64,000 nucleotides of DNA from Isoetes taiwanensis (GCA_021234155.1 JAJEKV010000008.1:12859406-12923405), one strand, 5' to 3'; shown: positions 36,641 through 47,440, counted from the stretch's first letter. Notes: generated by a model from the letters alone, not told the origin. Program-made: numbers and translations.

Positions 36641-39600
36641 GTTTCTAGCTGCAAACATTGATCATGAATACATGTTATGCAATGTGGCTACTATGGTGTT
36701 GTTGCTGTTTTTATTCATCTTACTCGTAGAAGAAATTATAGCAAAACACTTATACTCATGATACATATTTGATCTCAATCAAGAACGAAATTTAAGTTGT
36801 ATTTACTTTGTAGGCACTTGCGGGTCTAATGCTGACGTCGACGTTTAGGTTTGAAGTGTTCCTTAATGTCTTAGAGTTTGATACCGTGGTCGACGTTTCG
36901 TAGCATGTTCCATGTCGAGCATCCTTCAAGTGCTGGACCTACCTTTTCCCATGGCAAGTCCTGTGTCCGTGCAACCATTAATGCTAAGGGTGCATCTCTA
37001 AGTTATCCTTGAGCTAAATGAAGGTAATGCAAGGCCATAGATCTCCTAATTAGGATTACATGGTCGATGTTCTTGCAAGTATGGAATGAATCCCGAAGCC
37101 GGGGAGTGCTGATAGCAAGTTGCCCCTGCTCCCCTATGGCTAAATTGTTTGTGGAAAACTACTATTTGACGTTGAATGAGTGAAGAAAGATAATAGCATG
37201 AAGCTTTTCCCATGCTGACTGCGGGTTCTGACCCTTTCCTCATGCTGCTTGACTGCATATTTTTATCGCCATTAGGTTGCCATGATCCCTCTTCATCGAG
37301 ATGGTGCTATCAAGGTTAATATGACTGCCCCTCAGGGTTTGTCCCATGATGACGTGGATTGTTTGGGTTTGGCCGTGCTCCCACTCATATAGAATCTTGC
37401 TTGAATTGCTTGAAACTTCTCATCATCTGAAGATCTTGATGCTGCATTCGATGCTTGATAAAATCATATGCTTGTATGTCCGTGATGTTATGCGCTGTAT
37501 ATGTCTCTCTTTCGGCTATTTCTCTTGGAAGTTCTTGCTGTGAATAGTCGATGAAGTCGTCATTATAAGTATTAATGATCATAGGTAGGAGTTCATCCAT
37601 GTGAAGACCTTAATCAATGCAGTGTGGTAGGTGTAAGATATGATCTGCAAAAAAAAGTATTCTTCCCCTTCAATAATAATTGGTGTACAAGATGTGATTT
37701 CAGCTGGATTGATGTTGCCTTTCTTGGGAGGCCCTCTATGTGTCAATGTACTTCTCTATTTTCTTGGCTAATTTGGGTTCATTCTCAAATTCATGGACTT
37801 CATCCTCATAGTCATGTTCCCCTTCTTGATACTTGGCTGATGGGCCTTCTAGAAGGTTGGACTTGTTGTCGAGTTCCTCTAAATGTGGTCTAGCTCCCCA
37901 CATATTTAATGGTGCTAGATCAAGAGGTCGGGCTGATGGTTCTCCTGTCTTATTTATTGTCGGATAATGGAAGAAGGTTTCAAAGGCTGCTTGTGCTGAT
38001 AAATATTTGTGCCTTTGGACCGTACATGTCATGTATCGTGGCATTATTTCAGCCCTTTTCCAGATTGTCTTCTTCGGTGTCTGACTCAGTGTTGTGTGAT
38101 GGCTTTAAGAAAGATCCACGCTTCGGTTTGCCATTGGAGTCTCACATCCTGGCCTTGGAGCTGTTGATTGTATTGACCAAGGATATCTTGGTAATATGGT
38201 GTCCTTGATGTCGTTTCATAAAGATCAAAGGTATGCTGAAAGACTTAAAATATCCTATCGATTGGTGCCTCCTTGATGTGCTCTGAGTTGCGATACTATT
38301 CAACAAACTTTGTAGGCACCATAGAACTAGGTGACGTGCAGGAAACGGCTATGTAAAATAGTAAGAGAAGTGGAAAATGGCTTGAGTAAGCTCCTTGTGT
38401 CTTTTAATAGTGGGAAGACGATATATGTACCCTAAAAAGCTCTTAGGGTCCATGCCAAAACCCTAATTTTTTTATAGTTTAAATTTTGTTCTAGTACATG
38501 AGTATTTGGGGCTTGGAACTCAAGTAATCCAATCATGTCCCCCTTTTTTTTTTCTATGTTATGTACATGTACACATGTTAACAAGTTTTTATTAAAAACT
38601 TGTACCTTGTGCTTGTCCTTGTGCCTACATAAGGCGAACAGGCATGTGCCTTGAATAACTTGCATGAAGTAAACCCAACCTATTGGGAAAGATCTTTGAG
38701 TCGATTTAGTAGGGTCGACCCGAGTTGAGAAATGTAAAACATGCATCTGCCCTCAACAAACGGCATGTAGCAGACCCAACTTATTTGAAAAACACGTAGC
38801 TAACTTAGTTGGGCATGATATGCCAAATGTTGAATGCCACTTAAGGGTAATAATCTATGGAGCAAAATAATATTTTAGCATGCTCTTTATTTAATGCATC
38901 AAGTAGTATATTGACATGGAAAAGTACACAATTAGTTGTAAGCTTGCTAAATGGTCTAGGCACTAAAAATTAAAATAATAATAAAAAAAAATCATGGCTA
39001 ATCACAAGTGGCTTGGCACAAGGTGCCATTAAAGATTAAAGGAGGATGGAATCCAATAGAGTATAGTGTAAGGGAAAAAGAAAAAGAAAATAAAAATAAA
39101 GGGTTAAATTCATGGAAGAATAATAATAAAGGTCATGGAAATGGTTAAAATTAAAGGGTCATAGAAAAAAAAGGTACGGTCGAAGGGTATGTGTAGGAAC
39201 AGAAACAGAAAGATAAGAAAGTTATTTAACTGCCCCTTATCTATGTCTACGGGCAGGGAGGTGTGATTCGATTTAGGGCTAAAGGCAAAAATAACAGGGG
39301 AGGTCGAACAGGGCGACACACCCCGCGCCTGGGGTCTTCCGAGATTCTGGCATGGCTCTGGGGCGCGGCATGGGTCGCCTCGGCCATTCTTCCAGCTGCT
39401 TAAGGACTTGAGGAGGTTTTATTCAAGTCTGGCGATGCTTTCTTCCAAGCTGCAGGTATAGTTTGATCTTTGGCAGAAGAAGGCAGGAAAGGAAGATGTT
39501 TTTTTTTTTTTTTTATGCGGATCGACTCACCCCGCTGGGAGGTCTTGAAAGTTTGGGGTGAGGCCGAGCATGACATGCGTCGCCACGAGCCTTATTCTTT

Positions 39601-40605
39601 ACTTATGCAATCGCCCTATATATGTTTGATGCTAGTCTACTGATGGCGCTATATACTTACGGTTAACTTCAAGTTTCTCTGATTCTTCAAGCTTACGTGA
39701 CGGTGACATTCTATAATTCTATGTTTTATATCAAATGGCTAAGCAAGCGTTGAAGTGATAATCATCGCATCTTTGTTTTTTCTTTTTCTTTTGTTAGGCT
39801 AGTCATGCTATGAACAGGGCGTTATTACGCTAACCGATGCTTTGGTTTGTGATCATTGCCAAAAGATGTAGGCGGGAATCATCATTCCTTGGTTTGTCCG
39901 GATCGATCTGAGCAAGTTAGTGCAGCCAAAAGCCCGATGAAATATCTAAAATTTGTCAAATACTATTTTCCTATTTTCATTAGTGATTCCTTTTCTAATC
40001 TGAGGCGAGTTCAGCATTATTTTCTGATGGCTACTAGAGGTAATGCACTCTCATCACATGTTGCTAGAGCACATACAACCTCTAAGAGTCTACTAAGCTG
40101 CTAAGAATCTAACGACATTTTGCCACCAAATACCATTTGTTCATATATTAGGAAAAGGAAAATAACTTGCTTCTAGAAGAATCACACAAAAATCGTTGAA
40201 TGTATGATGTGCAGCTGGTTTAGACTACAAGTCTATCAGAAATCTTGGATTTAGCACTGGTCGATGATTATAACGGCTCAATTATAATGTGTTAAACACA
40301 ATATAATGTTTTAAGCTCGGTCTATTTTATGTTCACTCCCATTGAATATTTATCTGGTATCACTCATAGCTGCCTGAATACCAAGTTAAAATACTATTCT
40401 ATAAGCGCTAGAAAATTTAATATACCATAATAACTTTGTAGAAGCACTATAGCTTTACAATTTTATGGAAACAAGGAGATTCTATAGATTCCTAAGCAAA
40501 GTTTAATACATAGTCTAATGTAGAAGAACCTTTAAACATATAGAACGAACACCTTTGAACATAAACATTTATTAATAATTATGACAAGATTTCGTTATTC
40601 TGTAA
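36640..40605 (-). other. Chromovirus interior without recognisable gag
   Basis: Minus-strand open frames at 37736-38044 (acidic, YQEGEHDYEDEVHEFENEP) and 37385-37600 have coding-like composition but match no gag or protease motif I know. No CCHC knuckle was seen. The rest is stop-rich. This is where gag and protease would be expected, so they are either decayed beyond recognition or absent. Confidence 0.5.
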
Positions 40606-40609
40606 CCCG

Positions 40610-41597
40610 TCAAAAATAACCCAATATCTTTTCCCTCCGTATTCGTTTAGCCAATTTCATGCCTGACTCGTTTTGCGTGAATAGCGCAGAGATTTGACTC
40701 CTCAAACAACTGACACAACTCTACCCCAGCTGCTTCTTGGCAAACCTGAGCATCATATACTGCGTCGTAAATTCCTGCATAATTTCTCGTACTAGCCTCT
40801 CGAAGGGGGCTCTTCGAATCAAGAGATTAATGCATTGTTGAAAATGCCTAATTTCTCTTAGGGCCCTGGAATGCTTCGAGTTTGGCCCATGCTTTGCCGG
40901 TTTCTTCGGCTCCTCTGGTCGAGGTGGGGGTTTCCGAATATCCACTGGAGGTCTTCCTCCTTTGACGAATTGGGGAATCTTCAGTGTGCTATACCAATGA
41001 TTATAGGCAACCCATTGTTCCATATATGCACGGTAATCTTGCAACTTCCTCCAATTTTTCCGATCATTCTGGAGGCTTAATCTCTCTCCCCTGCTCTGTA
41101 CTTCTTATCGAATTTCCCATGGGTAGGCCATTTCGGATACGGTGGTGGCAGTGCTTTCGCTTGCTATGGGAGATTTTGTTCTGTTTGCTCCTGATGTCCT
41201 TGATCAGGAATTACTAGACTCGAGTTACCATACCTATCAAGGCGGCATTTAGATCGTTTCCCCTATGAAATTGACTCGTCTTGTTCCTCCGAGTCCTCTG
41301 TGGCCACGTGTGTTACTTTTCGCTTACCCAGCGTACTTCCCTCCTTTTTCGCGATTCTGAGTTCTCTCCATGCTGCAATTCTTCTTGTTCTTGTGATTCT
41401 GACTGCTGTTCTTCTGACGATGACTCCACATAATCTACTAATACCACCGTCTCGTCTTCATGTGAACTCCATTCGTCGGATGATTCTTCGCTCTCGCTTC
41501 TTGGATGTTTCTCAGGGTAAATCTGCTTGCCTATGCTTACGTGTCGAACACCTTCACGAGCTTGGTATTTCCTGGCTGTGGCTTTCGTGCGTACCAT
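40610..41597 (-). pseudogene. Histone H3/CenH3-like reading frame inside the retrotransposon
   Basis: ATG at 41597-41595. The tail reads MVRTKATARKYQ, matching the canonical H3 tail at R2, T3, K4, T6, A7, R8 and K9, with Y at the S10 position. Next comes an acidic Ser/Glu-rich segment (about 41380-41500), a linker with KALPPPYPKWP (about 41120-41150) and an aromatic stretch (about 40990-41050). The histone fold follows: [11 protein letters not shown] and [16 protein letters not shown] (alpha-N/alpha-1, about 40770-40870), [20 protein letters not shown] then HAKRV (alpha-2, about 40655-40738) and KLAKRIRREK (alpha-3 end, about 40620-40650), with the stop at 40610-40612. The RHFQ pattern is typical of CenH3, whereas NLCAIHAKRV and the RRIRGE-like end fit H3 generally. 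Loop 1 appears about 5 and loop 2 about 4 residues short. Breaks: TAG at 41263-41265 and 41164-41166 and frame changes near 41320, 41085, 40740 and 40655. It is intronless and in sense with pol. Confidence 0.82.
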
Positions 41598-41712
41598 ATC
41601 AAACTGCTCTGGAGTTGGACGAAATTCTTAGAGATCTCCTTTTTGGAGAGAAGGTAACTCCGAAGGGATTTAAGGAACAGATTAAGGCAAAATTATTGTG
41701 GTCAAATTAGGG

Positions 41713-41719
41713 TATATAT
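41713..41719 (-). promoter_or_regulatory. Possible TATA box of the H3-like frame
   Basis: The minus strand reads ccccatatataccct, about 115 bp before the ATG at 41597. An inverted CCAAT (attggcc on the minus strand) lies near 41775. Both are weak motifs. If real, they would mean that the captured gene came with its own promoter rather than relying only on the LTR. Confidence 0.25.
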
Positions 41720-42026
41720 GGGGATAGTTACGGTTATTTATTGTGGATTTGCACCACATTCCACCGGGAAGTCTATTTTGGCCAATTCTTGGACTTACTT
41801 CTAGTGGAATATTGGCTTAATGCATAATTTTTCATCAAGCTACTAGAATTCATGGATTCTATTACTATTATTTTCTAAGTTGACTTTATTTTAAGGACGA
41901 CCTTATCCATGGAAAAAAATTCCCACTCGCAGTTCAAAGATTTGCACCCCAACTTTTTTTTCTAGGCCAGTTAGTTTCTATCGTAAGGTGATGGCCAGTG
42001 CTTGATCTTGGTCAACCAAGATCATT

Positions 42027-42038
42027 GCTCTGATACCA
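42027..42038 (-). other. Primer-binding site, initiator tRNA-Met
   Basis: The minus strand reads TGGTATCAGAGC one base after the CGTCACA end of the 5' LTR. This is the usual plant LTR-retrotransposon PBS complementary to the 3' end of initiator tRNA-Met. Confidence 0.92.
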
Positions 42039-42039
42039 T

Positions 42040-43611
42040 TGTGACGCTCTTGCTGCGTATATATCTGACAGCCCGCCGTATACATCGAAGGACCTTCCCC
42101 ATCCAACGGCACCCGTCATTATGGGCCCTTCGTCTAAGTGGCGTCACGGGGTCCGGACGATCGAGTAGAGAGGACGAGAGGTGTCATTCCGATCCGGTCC
42201 TCTATGGGTTCCCTATGTCAGGAAGCAAAATATACAACATAAGCACTAGCAATAATACACAGACTACCTCGAAGGGTAGTGATAATCCATCTAACCATGT
42301 CATCAAATACAACAATACAATGAATGCATCAAATACATCAAATAGAGGCTCCTACCTGGGGCTTGGGGACTCAAGGGGAGTCGCCCGGCGGCTGGGGCTC
42401 CCGAGATAGAACAGGCCGAAGTTATGGCAATGACTTGGGCTGGCAATAGACAATGGATAGGGTTGACCACTCCATCCGCCCCTCACGGGTGCATACTTTG
42501 CGGAGATAGGCTAAATCGGGGCTCGGCGTGATCAGAACTGCTTGGGAGGCGTAATCCCATGGTATCACCCAACGAGACTACTAGGGTTGCATCTCCCGGT
42601 CCGATGAGGTAGGAAGGGTTGCATCTCCCCTCCCGGAGTGTAGTGGCTCCATGGGCGGCTAGAGGATCGTGGCTACACACGCCCATACCCGGGTGAACTC
42701 CCCAAAACAAGAGCCAAGCCGACACTTGCAACTCTTGAGAGTCGGGCGACACCATTGACCCAGAAGTGTAGGACCCATACCCGACCCACCGCAGTGACCG
42801 ACTATGAGTCTAGCCCGCTATGGGACCCCAAAGAGTGCTTTCGGGGTCCTCCCTCCACTTTGCCACGGACCCCCGTTGTGTGGTGCCGATCCTCCATAGC
42901 CTCCATAGCTAGGTGGGCTCTATGCACAGGCCGCATAATAATGGGAACTAGTGGGTCTAAACTAGGAGCATCATCTACTAGTGGCTACTAGGTCTCTACC
43001 CCCCTTCCCAATACACAAGAGGTGCAAATATGAGATCAACCAACATCATATCAACATAATCTTGATAATAAAAGAGAATAACAACTAATCCTAATCACAT
43101 ACATCTAACTTATAGTTAGGGTTCATTGATTAGGGCCCAGTTCGAGACAATAGGTTCTAGAATGGCTCTATTACAATACTGGAATCTCTTGCCTCTGAGG
43201 CGCTATCGCTACCTCCCCTGGTTCTCCACCTCTAGCAAGTAGTTGAAGAAGATGATCCTCCTCTGGCGCCGCAACTCGAGCTATGTCGAGACAGTCTTCA
43301 AGTCGGACTCGATTTACCCGGTGGTGAGGTTGGTGGAGCCAAAAAAGTGGCTAGGGTTTAGGGTTTAGCCTTTTATATGTTAGGGGTTTACATGAATGCC
43401 ACTTGGCTCCCCATAGGTGCGTCTATGTGGCGGTTCGCCTATAAGGTGAGGCCATGTGGAAATGGCTTCTTACCTTAGGTTGGCTAAGTTATGTAGATAA
43501 CTTAGTCATCTCCCCCACATTAGGTGTATACAAATCTACTTATGTAGAGTTGTATGGTGATGTGGCCGTGGGATATACGTATTTATACAGGTATATTCGG
43601 GGAACGTCACA
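42040..43611 (-). repeat. 5' LTR of the chromovirus
   Basis: 1572 bp. Its inner edge (plus 42040) adjoins the PBS and its outer edge (43611) adjoins LINE sequence. It presumably carries the promoter; the transcription start was not located. Confidence 0.93.
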
Positions 43612-45410
43612 ACCAAGGTTGTCCGTGTAGTAGCAAGCCACTCCACCATGACCCTACGTCTGTCTGCAATTGCATAAAGACCGAAATGTTGGTAACCCGT
43701 GAGATGTGCCTTTGTGCGGGGATGCTCCCATGTCTCCATGAGAAAGATGAGATCCATATCGGTACCCCGGAGTTCGGGCCCTGTCCCCTTACGCCAAGGG
43801 AAGCCTCGACAATTCCATGAGACCACCGAGGCACAATTCCTATTTGTCCAGGCATGGTATGCACCTGACTGAAGTCCTTGGGGGGAGGGCGGGAAGAGGA
43901 GGTGAGTGAAGTAGATGGAGGGGGGTTGAGAGGGCATGGGTCGTGAGGGAGCAGGAGTAGGGCGAGGGGAAGGGGGGGCGTGGTAGGAGAAAGCGGCAGG
44001 GGCCCACGGCAGTGCGGTTGAGGCTGCATGGGGAAGTGCAGCGATGAAGGGCTGTCGGAAAATGTGCATCCCCGCACCGAGCGAATCCTGCGGCACCCCC
44101 CGGTGGCGAATGCCTCGACCACTGACAAGCTCACGTCTGCGTGCCTCCCGCCGCGGGTGTGAGGTCCCGTCCCACGTCTGAGGGATGTCCCCGCCGAGAT
44201 CCGGCCTGGCGCAATATGGCATCACCTTTTGTGCATCGCAAACCGTGAATATGACAATGCGGTCCACGACACGAGGCCGGAGCCCCCCATGACGGCTGCT
44301 TTCGAGAAATGTGAATCGCCCGGGAATGTCATCCAGTCGAGAATGTGTGTTAGGATGTTGTGGGCGAGACTCTCCCCCACGCTGTTACGGCATGCCTCGA
44401 ACTACCCGATTGTAGCCTCTCCGCTGCGCTCCACGAGTTCTATGCCTGCGGGTCAGCAGGGCGAGGCCGGGTCCCGTGGCCGGGGTGGTGGTGGTGGCCG
44501 GGATGGCGCGGAGTGGCTAGAGGCAAGCAGCAAGCGGGGCCCGGGTCACGGCTGCAGGCCGTGGGCGGGAAGCGGTCTCGAAAGCCGCTGCTTCACTCGG
44601 GTGGAAGTCGGGAGCACGCCTCTGGGTGGCCTGCTGCTGCTTGGCCATCTCCCCGCCTCGCACGCCGCAGTTCACTATGAATCCCCGTGAGGGAGACCCC
44701 TCTGCTCGGGTTTATGGATGGTTGCTCGCGAACCCTTGGAGCCTGTGCTCGAAAAGGTGAGCGCGTTCGCAGCCCCAAAGACACGGGCATCGAGAGGGCC
44801 GGTTTAAGCGTTCCGATCTTACTCAAGATCCCGGCCGCGGTTCCGGCCGTCAAGAGCGCCCGCGCTTCCCGCGCTACGGTGGTAGCCGCCCACCGACCGG
44901 GGCCGGAGACACCGTGACCATCGCCGTCTCACATTCGCAGCTCCCTCTCTGTGTCATGGTGTCGAGTGATGAACCACGAGTCTACAAGCGAGGCGCATGT
45001 CGGCGACCTCTGCGGCACTCCATTTGTTTCGAAGTGTGCCGGGGCCAAGGCCATCTTCCACATCGGCGGCGTGCGGGTCTCAGACACTTTTGTGATGCGG
45101 TTCTTCTCGACCACCATTTGCCTTTTGAGCACATGGGATGCCGAGGACTCCATCTCCTTTGTCATGCCCGGCCGGCGAGCCTTTAGCCTCAATCTGAGCC
45201 TTTGTTAGCCTCCACTCCCGGCTTTGACATGGCTCCAATTCTCGGAGCAATCATTAGAGGCAGGGAGTTCCCTATGGGGTACGAGCCAAGCCTCCATTCA
45301 TGGAGGATGACTCCCACATCCATGATGGCTGTCCCGGGACCGTTTGTCGGGCGACCCCCGCCTTGGGTTTCAAGGTGGCCCATCTTCGTGGCCATGACTT
45401 TCAAAGTTTG
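43612..45410 (-). mobile_element. LINE, 5' part: endonuclease start and upstream GC-rich region
   Basis: This is the continuation of the LINE at 27.8-31.07 kb. The minus-strand frame 43536-44267 contains a Pro/Ser-rich stretch followed by CASVVSWNCRGF and DLIFLMETWEHPRTKAHL, the start of an apurinic-like endonuclease (WNCRG and the catalytic E of METW). It reads into the endonuclease segment at 30860-31071 if the chromovirus and one target-site duplication are removed. Upstream (44300-45400) is GC-rich with open frames on both strands. The minus-strand frames at 45189-45404 and 44929-45192 may be ORF1, but no zinc knuckle was found. The 5' end is not defined. Confidence 0.7.
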
Positions 45411-46005
45411 AGGGGTCTCACAGGCTGCGGAAGAGGTGCCTTAGAATCAATTTGGGGACTCAAAAACGTGAGCCGAGAGCACCTTCGAGGGGTGTGGGGG
45501 TTTTGGGGGTTCAAAGTTTGAGGGTCTCGGCTGCTAAAGGGTGCTTAGAATCCAATTTGGGGACTCAAGAAGGCGAGGAAGACACACTTTTGGGGGTTTT
45601 GGGGTTTTAGGGGTGCCAAAGTTTAAAGGGGTCTCTGGCTGCCTAAAGGGTGCTTAGAATCCAATTTGGGGACTCAAAAGGCCGGCAGGAGCACCTTTTT
45701 TGGGGGTTTGGGGTTTTGGGTCTAGAGAGATTGTAGACCCTAGAGAGAGAGAAGCCGAGAAGGGGGCAAATCAAGGGGTCTATGCAAGTGGGGTGGATCT
45801 GCCATCCCCTCTCTCTGCGCGCCCACTGCCACAAACCCCTTCTCAATCTCTCTGATCTCCCAAAACCCCCAAACCCCCAAAAACTGCCTTTTGAGTCCCC
45901 AAACAGGTTTCCCTTAGCTTCCCCCAAATTGATTCTAAGCACCCTTAGGCAGGCAGCAGAGACCCCTCAAACTTTGAATCCCTAAACCCCCTTTGGAACC
46001 CCCCA
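45405..46005. repeat. About 110-bp tandem repeat (3 units) followed by an inverted copy
   Basis: Units near 45405, 45515 and 45625 share ggtgcttagaatccaatttg, ggggactcaa, gggtctc and a G-run segment ggggttttgggg. At about 45840-46000 the complement appears (caaattgattctaagcaccc, ccaaaacccccaaacccc). The array stands at the 5' side of the LINE and could be its 5' repeat or an independent foldback. Confidence 0.75.
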
Positions 46006-46007
46006 AA

Positions 46008-46295
46008 AGAAGGGAGAAGTTGGGGGAGAAGTTGAGAGAAGTCATGAAAGGGGATAAGTTAGAAGAAGGAAGGAGGGAGGAAGTTCGAAAAGGGGGATGA
46101 GAAGAGAGGGCAAGGGGAGGTGAGAAGAGGGTGCGAGGGAAGGTGAGTTCGGAAAGGGGGGTGAGAAGAGGGGGCAAGGCGAGGTGAGTTCGAAAGGTGA
46201 GAAGGGGGGGAGGGGGTGAAAAGAGGGGGCAAGGGGGCAAGTGGGAAGAATTGGGGGAAGAGGTGAGGGGGAAAGGAGGGAGGGGAAAACCAAAA
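46008..46295. repeat. Homopurine-rich tract
   Basis: About 290 bp almost entirely G and A on the plus strand, made of gggagaag, gagaagaggg and ggtgagttcg(g)aaagg motifs repeated irregularly. The minus-strand open frames (Pro/Ser/Leu-rich) are by-products of composition. Confidence 0.8.
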
Positions 46296-46299
46296 TAAC

Positions 46300-46480
46300 T
46301 AAAGGGGAATATATCATCTTGAGATTAAAAATAATAATATTAAAATATAATTAATAATTAATTTAATTAAATATAAAATAATTTAATTAATTTAATAAAA
46401 AAAATATAAACCGTTCTCTTCTCGACTAGTGAGTCGAGAATTGAAAAGTTTGCCTTCGCTCTGAGGTTTAAAGTCTGCCG
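46300..46480. other. AT-rich stretch and a single palindrome
   Basis: Positions 46320-46405 are almost purely A/T (taattaatttaattaaata). At about 46420-46441 is a palindrome ttctcgactagtgagtcgag related to the hairpin array at 48.76-49.18 kb. Confidence 0.6.
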
Positions 46481-46749
46481 ATCAAATGCTAGCATGCCAA
46501 AGATCAGCCAAGGGCGGCAGAATAGAGGGCGCCCATATCTTTGAAGGGAGCATTTTTACCGCCGGAGAATCTGTGAGAATTAGCTTAAGGCTACATTCGC
46601 CTGCAATGGTAGGATCTGGGTCTTCGGCCCGGTATGGCTCGCCCATAAAAAGCCAGTTCAAAATTCTACAACCAAAATGCCAGAAACAAGCAAGAGAATT
46701 CAAACCCAGTTCAAAATCCTAAAACCCAAATGCCAGAAACAAGCAAGAG

Positions 46750-47440
46750 ATTCAAAATCGAGCAAAAAAATGGGAAAGGAGGAAGAAATTAACCTGTTAT
46801 TGAGAATTAGCGGGGTCATCGCCACTATCGCCAGGTTGCCGAGTGCCGGAATGCTGGTCAGGATTAATATTCAAGTTGCCAGAGTAAGGATTGGTGAGAG
46901 TAAACATGCCGAAAGGAGTTTGAGAAGAGGAATCGAGATTCAATCCGGCGATGGGCGCTCTGCTGCTGGGGATTCGGGGATCCGCCTTGTTGGAGGACCA
47001 TGGAGCTCAAATGGTGGCCCATGCCCTGGAGCTCTAAGAATCCGACCCACCGGGCATCGCCCCTGCAGGATTCGATCCGGCCGAAACTGGCAGCATCCAA
47101 ATCGGCCGAAACCGGCCATCGCCCACATTGCAGCCGCGGGTATAACCCCCCCGCCCAAATTTTCCACCGATTACGCATCATCATGCGCCTCGCTCGATTA
47201 CGCATCCCCCTCATGCGAATCCGGCTCATCCTTCAAATGCGTCAGCGTCCCTCCCTCCCCCGCTCGTAATCTCTTTCTCCGCTCGTAATCGCTCCTCCGC
47301 TCCTGCCCCTCCGTCCCAATTCCGCCCAGATCCGCCGGAACTGATCATCTGATCGAATTTGAACTGCGTTTTTTCGCTTGCGGGGGTCGGAGTCGGGAAG
47401 ATTTCGCAGCAGAGTGTAGGCCCGGCTATACTTTTCAATG
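46750..47440. other. GC-rich, CpG-containing block; possible promoter or 5' region
   Basis: Marked rise in GC and CpG compared with the flanks (cgcc, ccgg, cggcc repeated). Overlapping frames on both strands are typical of GC-rich DNA. It lies upstream of the possible exon at 47646. Promoter function is inference. Confidence 0.35.

Larger units (their letters stand above)
31072..43611 (-). mobile_element. Chromovirus-type Ty3/gypsy LTR retrotransposon, 12.5 kb, carrying an H3-like frame
   Basis: LTRs at 31072-32640 and 42040-43611 begin and end with TGTGACG/CGTCACA (left copy CGCCACA at its inner end). On the minus strand the order is 5' LTR (42040-43611), PBS (42027-42038), H3-like frame (40610-41597), about 4 kb without recognisable gag, reverse transcriptase, RNase H, integrase with chromodomain, polypurine tract (32641-32651) and 3' LTR. 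The flanking 5-mers are gccaa (left) and accaa (right), a target-site duplication with one mismatch. The element sits inside a LINE endonuclease. It is non-autonomous now: every coding part has stops or frame changes. Confidence 0.92.

Noticed and set aside
44229-45521. Several long open frames on the plus strand in GC-rich DNA
   Set aside because: They overlap minus-strand LINE frames and are explained by high GC and few stop codons.
46042-46317. Pro/Ser/Leu-rich open frames on the minus strand
   Set aside because: Composition of the homopurine tract.
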